The notes under the pieces were generated by a model. The model saw only the letters and a list, made by a program, of their open reading frames with translations. It was not told the DNA's origin and did no database searches. This document shows, in pieces, positions 1 to 11,197 of a DNA stretch of 64,000 bases. Where the stretch lies: NCBI GenBank assembly GCA_002633005.1, contig NMRA01000391.1:362149-426148 (forward strand), in the 5' to 3' direction. The stretch comes from Phoronis australis. Its lineage: Eukaryota; Phoronida; Phoronidae. Both the position numbers and the translations under genes were made by a program. The number at the start of each line of letters is the position of its first letter. Position 1 is the stretch's first letter.

Positions 1-156
1 TTATTTTAAAAATTACACATAAATTTCTAGTTATTTCTCAAATATTTGATTGCGCGTTGACAGAACATAACTTGGGATTAACTTTAAACTGGACTGCTTT
101 GCGGTCAAACTCCTTTGATGACGTTTTCTACTGAAAAGAAACGGAAAGAGCTTCCC

Positions 157-880
157 AGGTTATGTAGGACCCTAGAAAAAAAACCTAATTTAGATGTCTT
201 CGGAGTCTTATGAAACTTTCAGATGCCATGCTTTGAAGAGGCCTGGAACGCGATAAACAGACTAAATTGTAATAATGGAAGTGGTTTTCTGCCACTGAAA
301 CAGAATTCAACCTGCTCAGCAGGTACTTTTAGAGTTTGTTCGTAAAGATTTTTAATTTATGTTGATATCAAAGCATTATCTTTGTTTCAAATTTCAAAAA
401 TACCATTTGTCGATTTTTCTTCCACAAGGCAAAGCACCTCTCCTCATTTGTCATGGCAAGGCATAGTCGTCGCACATTTCTCTTACAGTGAAAATGTGAC
501 CTTTGACCTCAAGTGACTTCAAGCAACTCACTCTGAGCCCATTTATCATAAGTGAGAGGGAGATTAGAAACTCTGTGGTAACCACAGAGTTTTTCCTTCA
601 ACAGTATTTCAAAAATCGTTAATTCTGTGATTTTTTCCGGAAATTTCCTCACAGAGGAAAGTGAATTACTCTGCACTAGACGTTGCGAGATGGTACTTTA
701 GTAAGAATTGTTTAAAAGATATTTTGACGAGCTTTCGCGTTCCATGCCTCTTTAAATTGTTTTAAAAATGTTCCACTTTTGCATGAGGAACGATCAAAAA
801 TAGGACTTTTACGATATTCTTGAAAAAAAATCAAAAGTTGCATGAAACGAAAAAAATGATAATTTAGGAAGGTGTAACGG
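157..880 (+). repeat. Decayed dispersed repeat, family R1
   Basis: The start (AGGTTATGTAGGACCCTAG) recurs nearly unchanged at 48943 and, on the minus strand, at about 40574. The segment around 760-870 (TTTTGCATGAGGAACG, later ATGATAATTTAGGA) matches the far part of the 40.36-40.57 kb copy. The middle does not match, so this copy is either interrupted by an insertion or heavily diverged. I see no reading frame in it. Type of element unknown. Confidence 0.5.
568..592. repeat. Perfect 25-bp palindrome
   Basis: Twelve-base arms (AAACTCTGTGGT and its exact complement) flank a single central base. It could be the core of a small inverted-repeat element or a chance palindrome; no target-site duplication is obvious. 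Confidence 0.55.
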
Positions 881-2618
881 AATTTGGTCACGTTGTTGAT
901 ATTGTCGTTTTGTTATCAAGATACCTTTCGTTTTACTAAGTTTTATTAGAAGTACATAGTCGCGTGACCAAATTAATGGCAGATTAGTAACAAGTCAAAA
1001 ATTAATTTCTACAAACTTTCTACTTTAGAAAAAGTACATATTACTTTTACTGAGTTAAAATCTACAGTTTTGCAGATATTTGATTAATACACCGACTTGT
1101 CGATAACCAATCATCGTCTGATCACTCCGTAGCAGACACCACAGAATAAAAAACACAGTGTACTCTAACCCTGGGCTCCGACCACTCTGACTGTGATGTA
1201 TAAATAACGTCCAACTTGGTCATGTATATACAATGTATGTTAATGAGGCCCATATTTCGGACCTGACTGCAGTTGCGAAAGCGCGGCACCAATACCGAAT
1301 ATTGTTTTCATAAATCATTTACGTGGGAGACATACCGGTTGCCAATTTCCCCGTGAGAAATAGTCCACAGACGAATATAATGAGATATTAACCCATTTTA
1401 GTAATTCAAATTGTATCCGTCGATCTCTGTAATACGTGGAGACAATTGATAATTAATTGGTTGTGGAACCCTCCTTGTTACAAAAAACATCAGTCAGTAA
1501 AAATACAAAAATGCCAGTCAAATAATTTGGACGTTTGCCTTGAGTCAAGATTGAAATAGATACGAATAGTGAAGCAAATACAACAGATCACAAAGATGCA
1601 GAGCCACTGTGTGATATTCATTGGTGTCTCAAATCTAGTTTTTTAGTAAAAGGTCTTCGGTACACTTGTAGCCGGGAAAAGGAAAGTGAAGTCCGAAGTT
1701 AATTTATGCACAAAAAATCAGACGAGCATAGACGACAATGAAATAGTTGCAGTTTATCTGTATAAAATTTTATTGCTCGTTTAAACAGATTGTCGCACTC
1801 AGCAATGTACATAATAACGCGTAGGCCAGAGTTTCGTTCCGTAGACCTAAGACTTTCGCAAAGCACTGGGGTCAACAAATTTTCTCATATGAAATATCAG
1901 TTGCCACCATTTTATTAGTGTACGTCTCGAGCATACTCATGAAACGTTTGTTTTTCACTAGCGTGATTTTGCGTGGTCTTGCTTTTTGGCGAGATTCTTG
2001 TGTCTACGGAACGCAGCCCAGAAGTCCTAAACAGAGGCGATGAACGTCCCCTGTGACTTAAGCCTGTCTACACTGTAAATACGCCACCGATTTTCAAGTT
2101 CACGAAATCAGATAATTTGGACAAATCTAACAAAATTAATATTTCCCTACAGAATTCAGTCTATGGGTCTACGATAACAAATAAAAGTATTGGAAACCGT
2201 GAGTTCAGCAAACGGTGATTTCGACTAGTGTCGTTTTGTATGTATAGATGGCGCTTGAGACTAATGGAGCACACTTCTTCCGGCACTTCTCCGGATTTTG
2301 CAGAGATACACGGCACGGTATACAGTATCTTTGTCTGCGGTAGAAGTTCTTTACGTTGATTTTATACTCCTTAACCTGAAATAGAAATTTGGCAACGCAT
2401 CTTTTTGACACCATACTAAAATAAGATTAGTAAAAATCCCTCCCGGATAAACAGCGCTCTTCACGCGTAAAGCGCGTAATGTGTCCCATGCTTAAAAGTA
2501 GTTCCACGTGTAGTTTTATTGATACAAAGGTCTAGTGGCTGATGTATCCAGTTGGGGTTTTGGAGTCTATTACGATTTTTTGCTAAATTGTAATAAAAAG
2601 GCATGATCACGAGCCCAA

Positions 2619-3235
2619 TGAACTATAAGCATGATGAAAGTTCTCTGACAAGAGGTGAGATGTAGTCATTGAACTAAGCATGATGAAAATTCTCTGACAA
2701 GTGGGGAGATGTAGTCATTGAACTAAGCATGATGAAAGTTCTCTCAGTGGTGAGATGTAGTCATTAAACTAAGCATAATGAAAGTTCTCTGACAAGAGGT
2801 GAGATGTAGTCATTGAACTAAGCATGATGAAAGTTCTCTGACAAGTGGTGAGATGTAGTCATTGAACTAAGCATGATGAAAGTTCTCTGACAAGTGGTGA
2901 GATGTAGTCATTGAACTAAGCATAATGAAAGTTCTCTGACAAGAGGTGAGATGTAGTCATTGAACTAAGCATGATGAAAGTTCTCTAACAAGTGGTGAGA
3001 TGTAGTCATTTAACTAAGCATGATGAAAGTTCTCTGACAAGTGGTGAGATGTAGTCATTGAACCAAGCGTGATGAAAGTTCTCTGACAAGTGGTGAGATG
3101 TAGTCATTAAACTAAGCATGATGAAAGTTCTCTGACAAGTGGTGAGATGTAGTCATTGAACCAAGCATGATGAAAGTTCTCTGACAAGTGGTGAAATGTA
3201 GCCATTAAACGAACCATAATGAACTCAAAGTTCTC
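2619..3235 (+). repeat. 49-bp minisatellite, about 12 units
   Basis: The unit contains GCATGATGAAAGTTCTCTG followed by ACAAGTGGTGAGATGTAGTC and repeats about twelve times with few changes; one unit is shortened near 2740. The final unit decays (GGTGAAATGTAG). The same 49-bp unit forms a second array at the exon 15/intron 15 junction of DZANK1 (45561-45850), about 42 kb away. Each unit contains a match to the 5' splice consensus (G|GTGAGA). Confidence 0.9.
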
Positions 3236-5540
3236 CTTAAACGTGGACCAAAAATTTTGCTTTAACAGTTTCAATTATTAATTTATAATATTCTTGCACT
3301 TTATGTTCAAAAGGAACCAATGTTGTTAAAGCGGCTACAAACCCACCTTTCGTCACAAAACAACTTTCGATTTAAACCACTTACCGTTGAGAAATTGGTC
3401 TCAGAGCGTTTTTTAGTCAAATTGGGGGTGATTTCAGGTCTTCCGAGGAACTAACAGTTCGTTATTTTTACGACCATCCTCGGAACATAAAATGGCACGC
3501 CGTAGTTACAAGCCACTTGTATTGCTTGATCCCAGAAATCGCTTTGCGTCTCAGTGAGGAACCAGTTGTGACCAGTTCTGTAGCGGCAAATGGTCTAAAT
3601 CAAAGATCGCAAGTCGAGTTCAACTGCTCTGGTGGAAAATCATACCTTTTTCCGTTGCTTCCAGTCAATTTTTCTTCAAAACTGGTGCTGGTTTCTATAA
3701 GTTACATTTTTGTGTGTTTGGCAAATAAAATGTCGAATTAACTTCTCTGGCAATACTCAAATAGTTTACAGGTGGGAATGTCTCCTGATTACGGATGTTA
3801 GTGTAATTTTTGGTGAGACTGCCTAATCATGGAACTTTGTCATGTGTTGTGATGAATCTGGATGCTTAGTGTTAGATCTTATGAAATACAATTATTTATT
3901 AGGTGCTTATACTCAGTGCGGCCCGTAAAATCTGAAATCGCAAATGGAACAATAATCGCACGCGTAATAATTATTACATTTGCGGTTGATATTAATAGCT
4001 AACGACTTCGACCGCAAATGTTAGGATTGTTTGTTTGCGGTTACCTTGTTACTTGCGTGGATGTAGCAAAATAGTGCCAGGGGAGATAAACGGTAGTACG
4101 AAGAATTACGTTGAATACCTCATCCACTTCGATGATTGAATGCTATTTTATCATGTTTATTGGGCACTATACATTGAAAGTCATAATCAACGAACCGTTG
4201 AACTATTTGTCGGTGTCTAGAGAGAACGTTTCCCCGACACCGGTCGCCACAACTATAGCCCCACTTCGTCGACACAGGTGGCACAATGAAATCACCTCTA
4301 AACGTCACCGATTTAGCAACTTTATTATCCCGCAGTCTGCTATCTTGTTGTCACAAATCTCCCCCCTCTCTTCGTCGCCAACTCTGTTACCCAGCACATC
4401 GTGCTATCCCCTCACAAATCAGCAGCTATTGGAGTATGTCAGAACTGCCACCCTCGTAAGTTTTGCCCAAGCTCTGTTTATGAAGTAAATTTTTTTCGCA
4501 GATGAACATTAATCGGTCTCACGATACGCCTTGCGGATTTTGACGAACATGTCTGGTATCAACATGGTGGACACCAACGATGCTAGTGTTGATGAATCTT
4601 CGTGCTCGGCAGGTAAATTTAGGCACGGGGACACTACTCAGAGTGTAAATATGTTTAGATGAAGCGACGAAAGAGAAGATGGCACCGCCTCGGTAGGGAG
4701 ACACAGATAATCTTGGTAGTGGTAGGACCACCAGGTGCAATGCTCTAGCGTGGTTAGTATACCGAGTACTATGTCACAAAAAATGAAGTAAGCGACTGTG
4801 AGGGATCATTGGCGAATGTAAAAAATAGCTTGTTTACAGTGACGTCCACGTTAATTTATTTGTGTATTGGGTCATCTAGAAATATCTTTATCCTAATTAA
4901 GAGCACTTACTTTTTGGTTGGCTATACCGATGTCACGTGTTGCCCGTGAGGGTTCTGGGATTCAGTTGATTAAACAAACTCGAGGTTTAACCTAAAGTCG
5001 CTTGCACAAAAATTAACCAGAGGGGATTTACATTTGATATTGGGTTTGTTACTGGGTTTAATGAAATGTTGAGTGTCATCTAAAATTTCAAAATTCAGAA
5101 TTAATCTTAACCTGCTTATCGTATTGCAGTCAGCCATGGATTCAGCTTTGCCGACTATTCATCTCGGGCTGTACGCAATCAAGTTCACACCCGCCTTGTT
5201 ATTTCTCTGAAAATCGATGGCCAGGGAACGACCCGACTTACTTATCACATTTATTTTACAATTATTTACTAGCAACTTTTCTGAAAATCCATGTGTCCGA
5301 TTTCGATGGGCACGTTTTTGTTAAAACATTTAACAATTTTCATTACGTCCGTCTAATTAATAAGTATCTTTAATCAACGCATTTAGTTTCCTGGCGCAAA
5401 ATAGGAATCGTACTCATACCGGGATGTATCGTGTCCTGAGCTTAAAAGTTCGCTTTTTAATTTGTATTTTGAATGAATTTTTTAATTTGTATTTAAAAAT
5501 CTCTTAACGTTGGGATTTTAAACTACATTTGGCTTCTTGT
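3236..5540. other. Intergenic, no gene seen
   Basis: Short open frames occur (for example 4111-4488 on plus) but show low-complexity, non-conserved-looking translation and no domain. A dispersed R2 repeat lies at 3370-3420. Nothing else recognised. Confidence 0.5.
3370..3420 (-). repeat. Dispersed repeat, family R2
   Basis: Read on the minus strand this gives the shared core: TGAGACCAATT, then a short variable part and GGTAAGTGGT. Related cores are seen at 8321, 9034(-), 9255, 11738(-), 20360, 25364, 45041(-) and 50560. Around this copy the downstream phrase CAGTTCGTTATT also recurs near 9119. The element type is unknown. Confidence 0.5.
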
Positions 5541-5775
5541 TTAGTTGTCTGGAAAACCAACGTCAACACCAAAGTTGCTCTTGAATTTTTTGGACTTCAT
5601 TTTCCGCTGCACGAAGAACGCCTCTTGGAAATTTCGTCAAAATCCCGAGGTTTGCAGAGGGATTTTGACGAAATTTCGAAGAGGTTTTGCTCATATCATG
5701 AGTCTTGTTGGATTTGTTTTCCCACATGAACCGTAAAAATGATCTTTTTTGGCAAAAAACTCGATGTGTCTAAAA
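5540..5775. repeat. Direct-repeat segment with long hairpin, copy A
   Basis: From about 5630 to 5775 this segment matches 6120-6275: CGTCAAAATCCC, then a short loop, GGGATTTTG, and onward through ACTCGATGTGT. Within it, 5621-5646 and 5659-5684 are 26-base inverted arms with one mismatch around a 12-base loop. Two copies with the hairpin kept argue for a structured mobile or duplicated element rather than a gene. Overlapping open frames here are produced by the repeat. Confidence 0.7.
5621..5684. repeat. 26-bp-arm hairpin
   Basis: Left arm 5621-5646 (CCTCTTGGAAATTTCGTC then AAAATCCC) pairs with right arm 5659-5684 with 25 of 26 bases matched and a 12-base loop (GAGGTTTGCAGA). It would fold strongly as RNA or as single-stranded DNA. 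It could be a miRNA-like precursor, a terminal hairpin of a mobile element, or an internal inverted repeat. Confidence 0.8.
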
Positions 5776-5809
5776 AAATAAAATTTTAAATCACATGACG
5801 CAACTTCTA

Positions 5810-6105
5810 TGGTCTCACCGCAAAGTTTCGGGGTTCGTCTCCGTTTGAGTAAACGTGGATGAGGAATTTGTTTGCATGTTCTTCCGACTGCGAGTACATA
5901 CAGTAGCGACACCCGATTTGACAATCACAAACCTTGTCACCTTCACGGAATTCCTGCATCGTTTGGATTTGCAGACGATAAAATGTAAGCCGTATAGATT
6001 TCTACTTTGCACTACTTTGTGATTCGCCATGTAATATAAAAAATACGTTCTCGGCGTTATTGGGCAGTCGTGCCGTAGCACATTTCAGTTCATGTGACAA
6101 ATAGA
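5810..6105. repeat. Direct repeat of about 290 bp, copy A
   Basis: This segment shares long stretches with 7655-7980, such as GATTTGCAGACGATAAAATG, ATTTCTACTTTGCA and CAGTTCATGTGA, in the same orientation about 1.85 kb away. Small insertions and deletions separate the two copies, so the duplication is old. No shared reading frame survives. Confidence 0.75.
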
Positions 6106-6109
6106 GAAT

Positions 6110-6275
6110 CCTACACGAGTTCAAATTTCGTCAAAATCCCAAGGCTTGCCGAGGGATTTTGCAGAAATTTCCAAGAAGTTTTGCCCATGTCATAAACTTG
6201 AGACGAGTGTAAGGTTTGTTTTCTCACGTGAACCATAAAAACGACCTTTTGCCGAAAAACTCGATGTGTTTAAAA
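6110..6275. repeat. Direct-repeat segment with hairpin, copy B
   Basis: Second copy of the 5630-5775 segment. Its hairpin is partly eroded: the left arm is intact but the right arm reads GGGATTTTGCAGAAATTTCC. With the 5810-6105/7655-7980 duplication this gives the layout hairpin, block, hairpin, spacer, block. Confidence 0.7.
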
Positions 6276-6317
6276 CTTACATACACAAAACGTGCCGAGA
6301 GTGGCGTAGGCCTTAAT

Positions 6318-6390
6318 GAAGTAATATCCCACGAGCGAGACCGCAGGTCGAGGTCGATACGCGGAATAAGGTCGAGTGGGATATTACTTC
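6318..6390. repeat. Inverted repeat with 15-bp perfect arms
   Basis: Arms 6318-6332 (GAAGTAATATCCCAC) and 6376-6390 are exact complements around a GC-richer 43-base centre that contains several CG-rich near-repeats (GGTCGAG). It may be part of the same duplicated element as the hairpins upstream, or a small inverted-repeat element. Confidence 0.7.
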
Positions 6391-7654
6391 TTGTACGCCA
6401 ATCGAGGTACATTTTGTATTTATCACATGCGCTTCGAATTCCTAAGTTTCTTTCATTTTTTCGGCAGATTTTTCAAATATTTCACCCAGACTGTTCACAT
6501 GGCGGATCACATCCTATATGTATGTACTTGCGCGTTAGGTTGCAAGTTTTCTCTTGTAAAAGAAACAGTTTTAAAAGTAACGATTTATTTCTTGAAAAGA
6601 GGTAACGAAGGTGAAAACAACGGCAACTGTGCAGTGAACTTGTAACATCTCCTGGAACTAGTTAAAAACATTTGATATTTTAGTTTCCTAGGAATCGGCG
6701 CCTGCGTTGCAGATATTTAGCAATTGAAAACTGAGACATAAGTGTCTTATAATTAACAGTTTTGTTCCATATTTTACGTTTAGGGCCTGGTTGCATAGCG
6801 AGTGTTAATTACACTGCTGCAACTGTATTACTTTCAACTTTATTCGGAAAGTTTGAGTATCGAACCGGCTGAAGACGTCGAGTCGACATATGACCTACCT
6901 TTTGAACTTTCCATGTCAGAGGTCACTGTTGAAGTAGTGCGGGAGGTGAAAACGGAAAACTTTATTACATGGCCGTATTTCCCTCCACAGATTCAACGCG
7001 TATGGGATAAAACCACATGACGCAACTTTTGTAAAAGCATGTTCGCGCAACGTAAAGTGAACCCCGTTACTTTGTGTTAATAATTTTATTTTAAACTTAA
7101 CAATTGTAAATTGTATTTAGCTTTCATAACAAACGTTCAAGTTAATACTCTTTAAGGCCAGTCTTAAAAATATCTGTTTGTCCTTACCCGACCCTACTTT
7201 TAACATCTGGGGTAGGTAGATAGGAGACAAAATAATAACTTCATACATCAATTTTCCTATTTCTCAACTAATGAGCCACGCCTTCTTCAAGAATCTTTAG
7301 AAATTAACAACTCACGTTTTAGATTTTGTTGAAGGATTTTTGACCGTTTTTTTGTAATGAACCCACCAATTGCCGGTAAGGACTTTTTCCTGGGCTGAGT
7401 CATCAATCAAGCAAAAGTGCGAAATTGATTACAACATTTTATGTAGAGTAATAAATAAATAGTCATAGGAATGTTGCCAATAAACTTTTCTGAATTGGGA
7501 GGTTTTTAGCGGGTCGGTCGGGCATGGGCAAAAGAACGTAATTTTTATTTAGACCTAACTTGTAATATTTAAACTTCACAAATGTTTATAAACAACACTT
7601 TCAGCTGGGTTGAATTGACCTTTGAGGCAGCACAGCTAGTCGGTGGTTTCTTGA

Positions 7655-7980
7655 GTTCGGGTTCGTCTCCGTAAACGTGGATATGGATTTCGCCGCCGAA
7701 GATGGGTCCGTTTAAGAAGTTGTTTGTGGACGCTCTCTTTTAATCACAGTTGTGACACTTGATTTGCCAATCATAACATTGTCAGGCTACCTTCAAGAAT
7801 TCCGGCTTTGTTTGGTTGTTGGTATTAATGATTTGCAGACGATAAAATGTAAGTCGTATGGATTTCTACTTTGCATTACTTTGTGATTCGCCCATGTAAT
7901 ATCAAAAAATTACGTACTCGGTGCTGTTAACCAGTCGTGTCGTACCGGTAACGCATTCCAGTTCATGTGAGAAATGAATT
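7655..7980. repeat. Direct repeat of about 290 bp, copy B
   Basis: See the matching block at 5810-6105. This copy carries a small insertion around 7820 (TTGTTGGTATTAATGATT) and other short differences relative to copy A. Confidence 0.75.
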
Positions 7981-8320
7981 TCTAATCCGTGGGACCTTAT
8001 CGTCAATAGTTGTCTGCTAAAGTTGTCGCGAGGACCAAGCAAATTAAAATTAGGCGGAAACATCAGAGATACTCTTACTGCACGTTTAGTTAAAGGTGCA
8101 CTTCGCCACTGTTTGCTGTCACTGTTGACTTCTTAACTAAAACACCTTGATGGTTTAAAAAAAACATTACTACGCTTATATTACCTTGAAATGTGGAATT
8201 TTCGAATTCAAAGTTTTAGGGTTGGGAGGCGGGGCAAGCCCAATAAATTCTCAAACGTTTTCTTGAGTCGCTCATGGTTTCGATGTTCTTTTTGGTAATG
8301 AAAATAGAGCTCTACCACGC

Positions 8321-8356
8321 TAAGGAATATTATGAGACCAATTTTATGAAACTAAA
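8321..8356 (+). repeat. Dispersed repeat R2 core
   Basis: AAGGAATATTATGAGACCA followed by ATTTTATGAA matches the R2 core; a close relative is at 50560-50590 (AAGAATAGTATGAGACCA). Confidence 0.45.
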
Positions 8357-9033
8357 CGGCCGAATTCGATCTTCCTTTTTATCCAGATAAAAAGGGTGAC
8401 ATGCAGATTTAAATTATTTTTACTAACTGTTACATACTTCTCTGTGCAAAGGAGCACCCTTGTCCTATTTTATTGGTGCATACACACAAATTCAAAAATT
8501 ACATCTATGTTCGATTTTGTTTATTTTGAAAAAAATATTTCACGTTGAAAGATCATATTTGGGAATAATCTACAAAAATGGTTTGCGTCAAAATTCGTTT
8601 TATGAATTTATTAAGTAAATTCGGGGAAAATAGGCATGACTCGTGAAAGTAATCGCGCATATAATTTCGTGCACTTGTTTTGTAATTTATGGTCGAAGAA
8701 AATGAACCGCTACGGAAACACAAACCACCGTAACCAAATATCAAAAATTAGTTAGGTTTTAGACAAACACTGCTTTCGTATTAAAAAACCCTGTCTATGA
8801 AACAACCAGAAAGAATATTATATAATTTTGTCACTGCGAGCAGACAGGAAAAGACAACATATTTTTCTTAAATATTCTGCCAAAACATGTCCGCAGAAGT
8901 AACTGACATATCGTCGCGAACAGTTGCTTGAAACTTCAAGGCACGGATTTAGATTTACAGTTATCGGATGATTTTGATTACGTTGGTAATAGACAGCTAA
9001 AACGTTCACAGACTCGCCTTCTGTCACAGAAAA

Positions 9034-9095
9034 ACTTTTGATTAAAACGGCATAATGTTACGAAATTGGTCTCAAATTGTTCCTTAATGTCAAAC
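9034..9095 (-). repeat. Dispersed repeat R2 core
   Basis: On the minus strand it reads AAGGAACAATTTGAGACCAA, the clearest version of the R2 core. Another core lies on the plus strand at 9255-9284. Confidence 0.5.
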
Positions 9096-10144
9096 TGGAA
9101 TTGATATCAATGAACCGACAGTTCGTTATTGTTTGAGACCTGCTTTTAAACTTGGCGTGCATCGGCGAGTCAGTTTTGCCACGATCATGGTCTTAACGAA
9201 GTGAATAATTAAAGAATAGTCAGAAAGCACTTCCTCTCTGAGGATAGAATAAGTCGAGGCCAATTTTATAACGGTAGGTGGCCTTAGAAATCAAACGTTC
9301 ACTTCTTGGACTGAACTCGGGTACAAGTTCAGGAACAACAATGCCAAAATGGGGTTTTCAGTAATAAAACCATTAGTTAGACTAATCTCTTCAGGTGAAA
9401 TGGCCGTAAAAACAAGCACAGTCCTTGAGTGCATATTTAATGCGGCTATATTGGGTCAACAAGCATTACGTTGTGCCTAGACGGTCATTAAAAGTGTGTG
9501 GGGCTTTGGGAATCAGTGATATGTAGCCTATATATAGTACCAATAATCAGTTTTGGCAGATCAATTGTTGGGCATTGCACTGTGCAATAAAGCGCCGAAC
9601 ACGTCGTTCTGAATGCGAGTTTGTAAGCCTAGTTCTGAGTGATCAATAGAAAGAGCTACACTCAATGCCGTGTTTAAAAAGTCGCACAGCGCGCCGGTGT
9701 GTTGACTATGCGCAGTGTTCTGACCGTTTATTGAAGTTGATCCTATACAAATAACACGGCCGTGTTGTCGTTACTATGGACGATCACTTACGTAGGAACA
9801 CGGGGAATAAAAGGTAATCAAATCTGATCAATACCAATTATTTGAATTTCATAACTACTACGTCGAGTCTAGTTTATAACTTATTGTCGAGTCACTTGGA
9901 TGCATTTACGATTGGAATCTATTCATGTTGATGGAGAGTTGGACGTATGAAGTTTGTGACATTTTGGATGCAATATCTTCGGAAAACCGTCCCGATATGT
10001 CGATCCAACTGGACTGAGATTACTTCGACACGAGAAAGATGCCTGATTTTCTGATTGAATACGGTTGCATGAGGTAGTACATTTTAGCTACCCGGAGGAG
10101 CTTTGTTGGCGCTTTCACTGCCGAATTTTCGAGACATCATCGGA

Positions 10145-11197
10145 ATGTCATCAACTAGTAAAATGGCGGAAAATGCCACTGAGGAATCGGACAAAGACAC
10201 CCTTGCAGAGCTCAACAAAGATTTCAAAAGATCGAAAGTGATGCAGATTCTTAGGTTTTTGCATGACCAGGATATGCTAAATAAAAGATTCAATGCTATA
10301 GACATGGACAGTGACATAGACACAGATGGAACAACGTCGGACTCCGACTGCACTTTAACTCCACAACAGAGACTGAATCGTCTTCGTGATGGTAACGTCC
10401 TGGTGGATTCTGAAGGAAGTGAGAGCTCCGTGCCTAGCTTTACAAGAAACAGACGGTTACGTACAGCAACCGTCGATGCGAGACTGGAACTTGACAGTGA
10501 GGAGGGGGCTTGGGCGGTATCATCGCCGACGTCACCGATGCCCCCTACAGAACCGTGTAAAACAAAATCGCGATTTCGTAGTAAAACGGACGGTGAAAAG
10601 ACTAGACGAGTTTTAACCAAACTTAATGTTCGACCAGCAAGTGCCATTGGCAATGGCCTTTCTAAAAATACTCAAAGGTACAAATGTGCTGAGCAACTTA
10701 ACAAGGAACAGACAACCTCAAATTTGAATGGCGATCAACTCAGGTATCCTGGCACGGAGATTCTTTGGGATCCAACATGTGTTGAGAGCAGTTATGATTC
10801 CAATCGTGTTTCCATGATAAGTTCTCGAATAAGAAAAAGCGGACCTTCCTCATTAAGTACATGCCACAACACCAACATTGTTCCCGTGCGCAGCAGTCAG
10901 TTGGTGGCGGATTCCTTACTTCGAGGAGGAGGCGCGATAAACGGTTTGACCGGACACACTTACGCAAGCAAGTTTAGAGGTTTGCGTGACAGACAATTAA
11001 GGATTGCAACCGAACAATTTGATATTCGTGAAATAGGATCTATAAGAGATGCTAGTGACTTGAAGGCGATACGAAAATGTAGTAAACAAGACAAGTCTGA
11101 TCAGGTGACAACAATAGCCATGGTAAAGTTACCGCCGTTGACGTCGTTGGAGAAACATAAACTGGTGACAGGGTCGAACCTAGTTAACACATGTTGA
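10145..11197 (+). CDS. Unrecognised intronless protein, 350 aa
   Basis: I do not recognise this protein. It is the longest open frame in the left 25 kb: a stop at 10085 bounds it upstream and TGA at 11195-11197 ends it. I start it at the first ATG (10145); the next ATG (10163) has the better context (AAAATGG) and would remove six residues. The N-terminal third has a charged, helix-like stretch (KDTLAELNKDFKRSKVMQI, then a LHDQDMLNKRF segment) followed by an acidic, Ser/Asp/Thr-rich run. The rest is basic and polar, rich in Ser, Arg and Lys. I see no signal peptide, membrane segment or Cys/His motif, so a largely disordered intracellular protein is likely. The composition looks coding rather than random. 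An acceptor-like TTTTAG just before 10088 means it could instead be the last exon of a longer gene. Confidence 0.65.
   Translation: MSSTSKMAENATEESDKDTLAELNKDFKRSKVMQILRFLHDQDMLNKRFNAIDMDSDIDTDGTTSDSDCTLTPQQRLNRLRDGNVLVDSEGSESSVPSFTRNRRLRTATVDARLELDSEEGAWAVSSPTSPMPPTEPCKTKSRFRSKTDGEKTRRVLTKLNVRPASAIGNGLSKNTQRYKCAEQLNKEQTTSNLNGDQLRYPGTEILWDPTCVESSYDSNRVSMISSRIRKSGPSSLSTCHNTNIVPVRSSQLVADSLLRGGGAINGLTGHTYASKFRGLRDRQLRIATEQFDIREIGSIRDASDLKAIRKCSKQDKSDQVTTIAMVKLPPLTSLEKHKLVTGSNLVNTC

Larger units (their letters stand above)
1..2618. other. Intergenic, AT-rich, no gene seen
   Basis: Stops are frequent in all frames and no coding-like stretch longer than about 70 codons is present. It holds a decayed dispersed repeat at about 157-880 and a perfect palindrome at 568-592, annotated separately. 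I see nothing else I can support. Confidence 0.6.
7021..10144. other. Non-coding stretch upstream of the 10.1-kb gene
   Basis: It contains copy B of the 290-bp repeat (7655-7980), three R2 cores (8321, 9034, 9255) and no convincing gene. A TATATATAG stretch near 9531 is the only promoter-like element I noticed upstream of the gene at 10145; it is 600 bases away and unproven. Confidence 0.45.

Noticed and set aside
2619-3235. CRISPR array
   Set aside because: Units are head-to-tail without variable spacers, in an animal genome; a minisatellite explains it.
4111-4488. 125-codon plus-strand frame
   Set aside because: Low-complexity Ser/Pro/Leu translation, overlaps another frame on minus, no splice or start support.
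10084-10653. Minus-strand 189-codon frame
   Set aside because: Exact antisense of the 10145-11197 gene; Ser/Leu-rich translation typical of a shadow frame.
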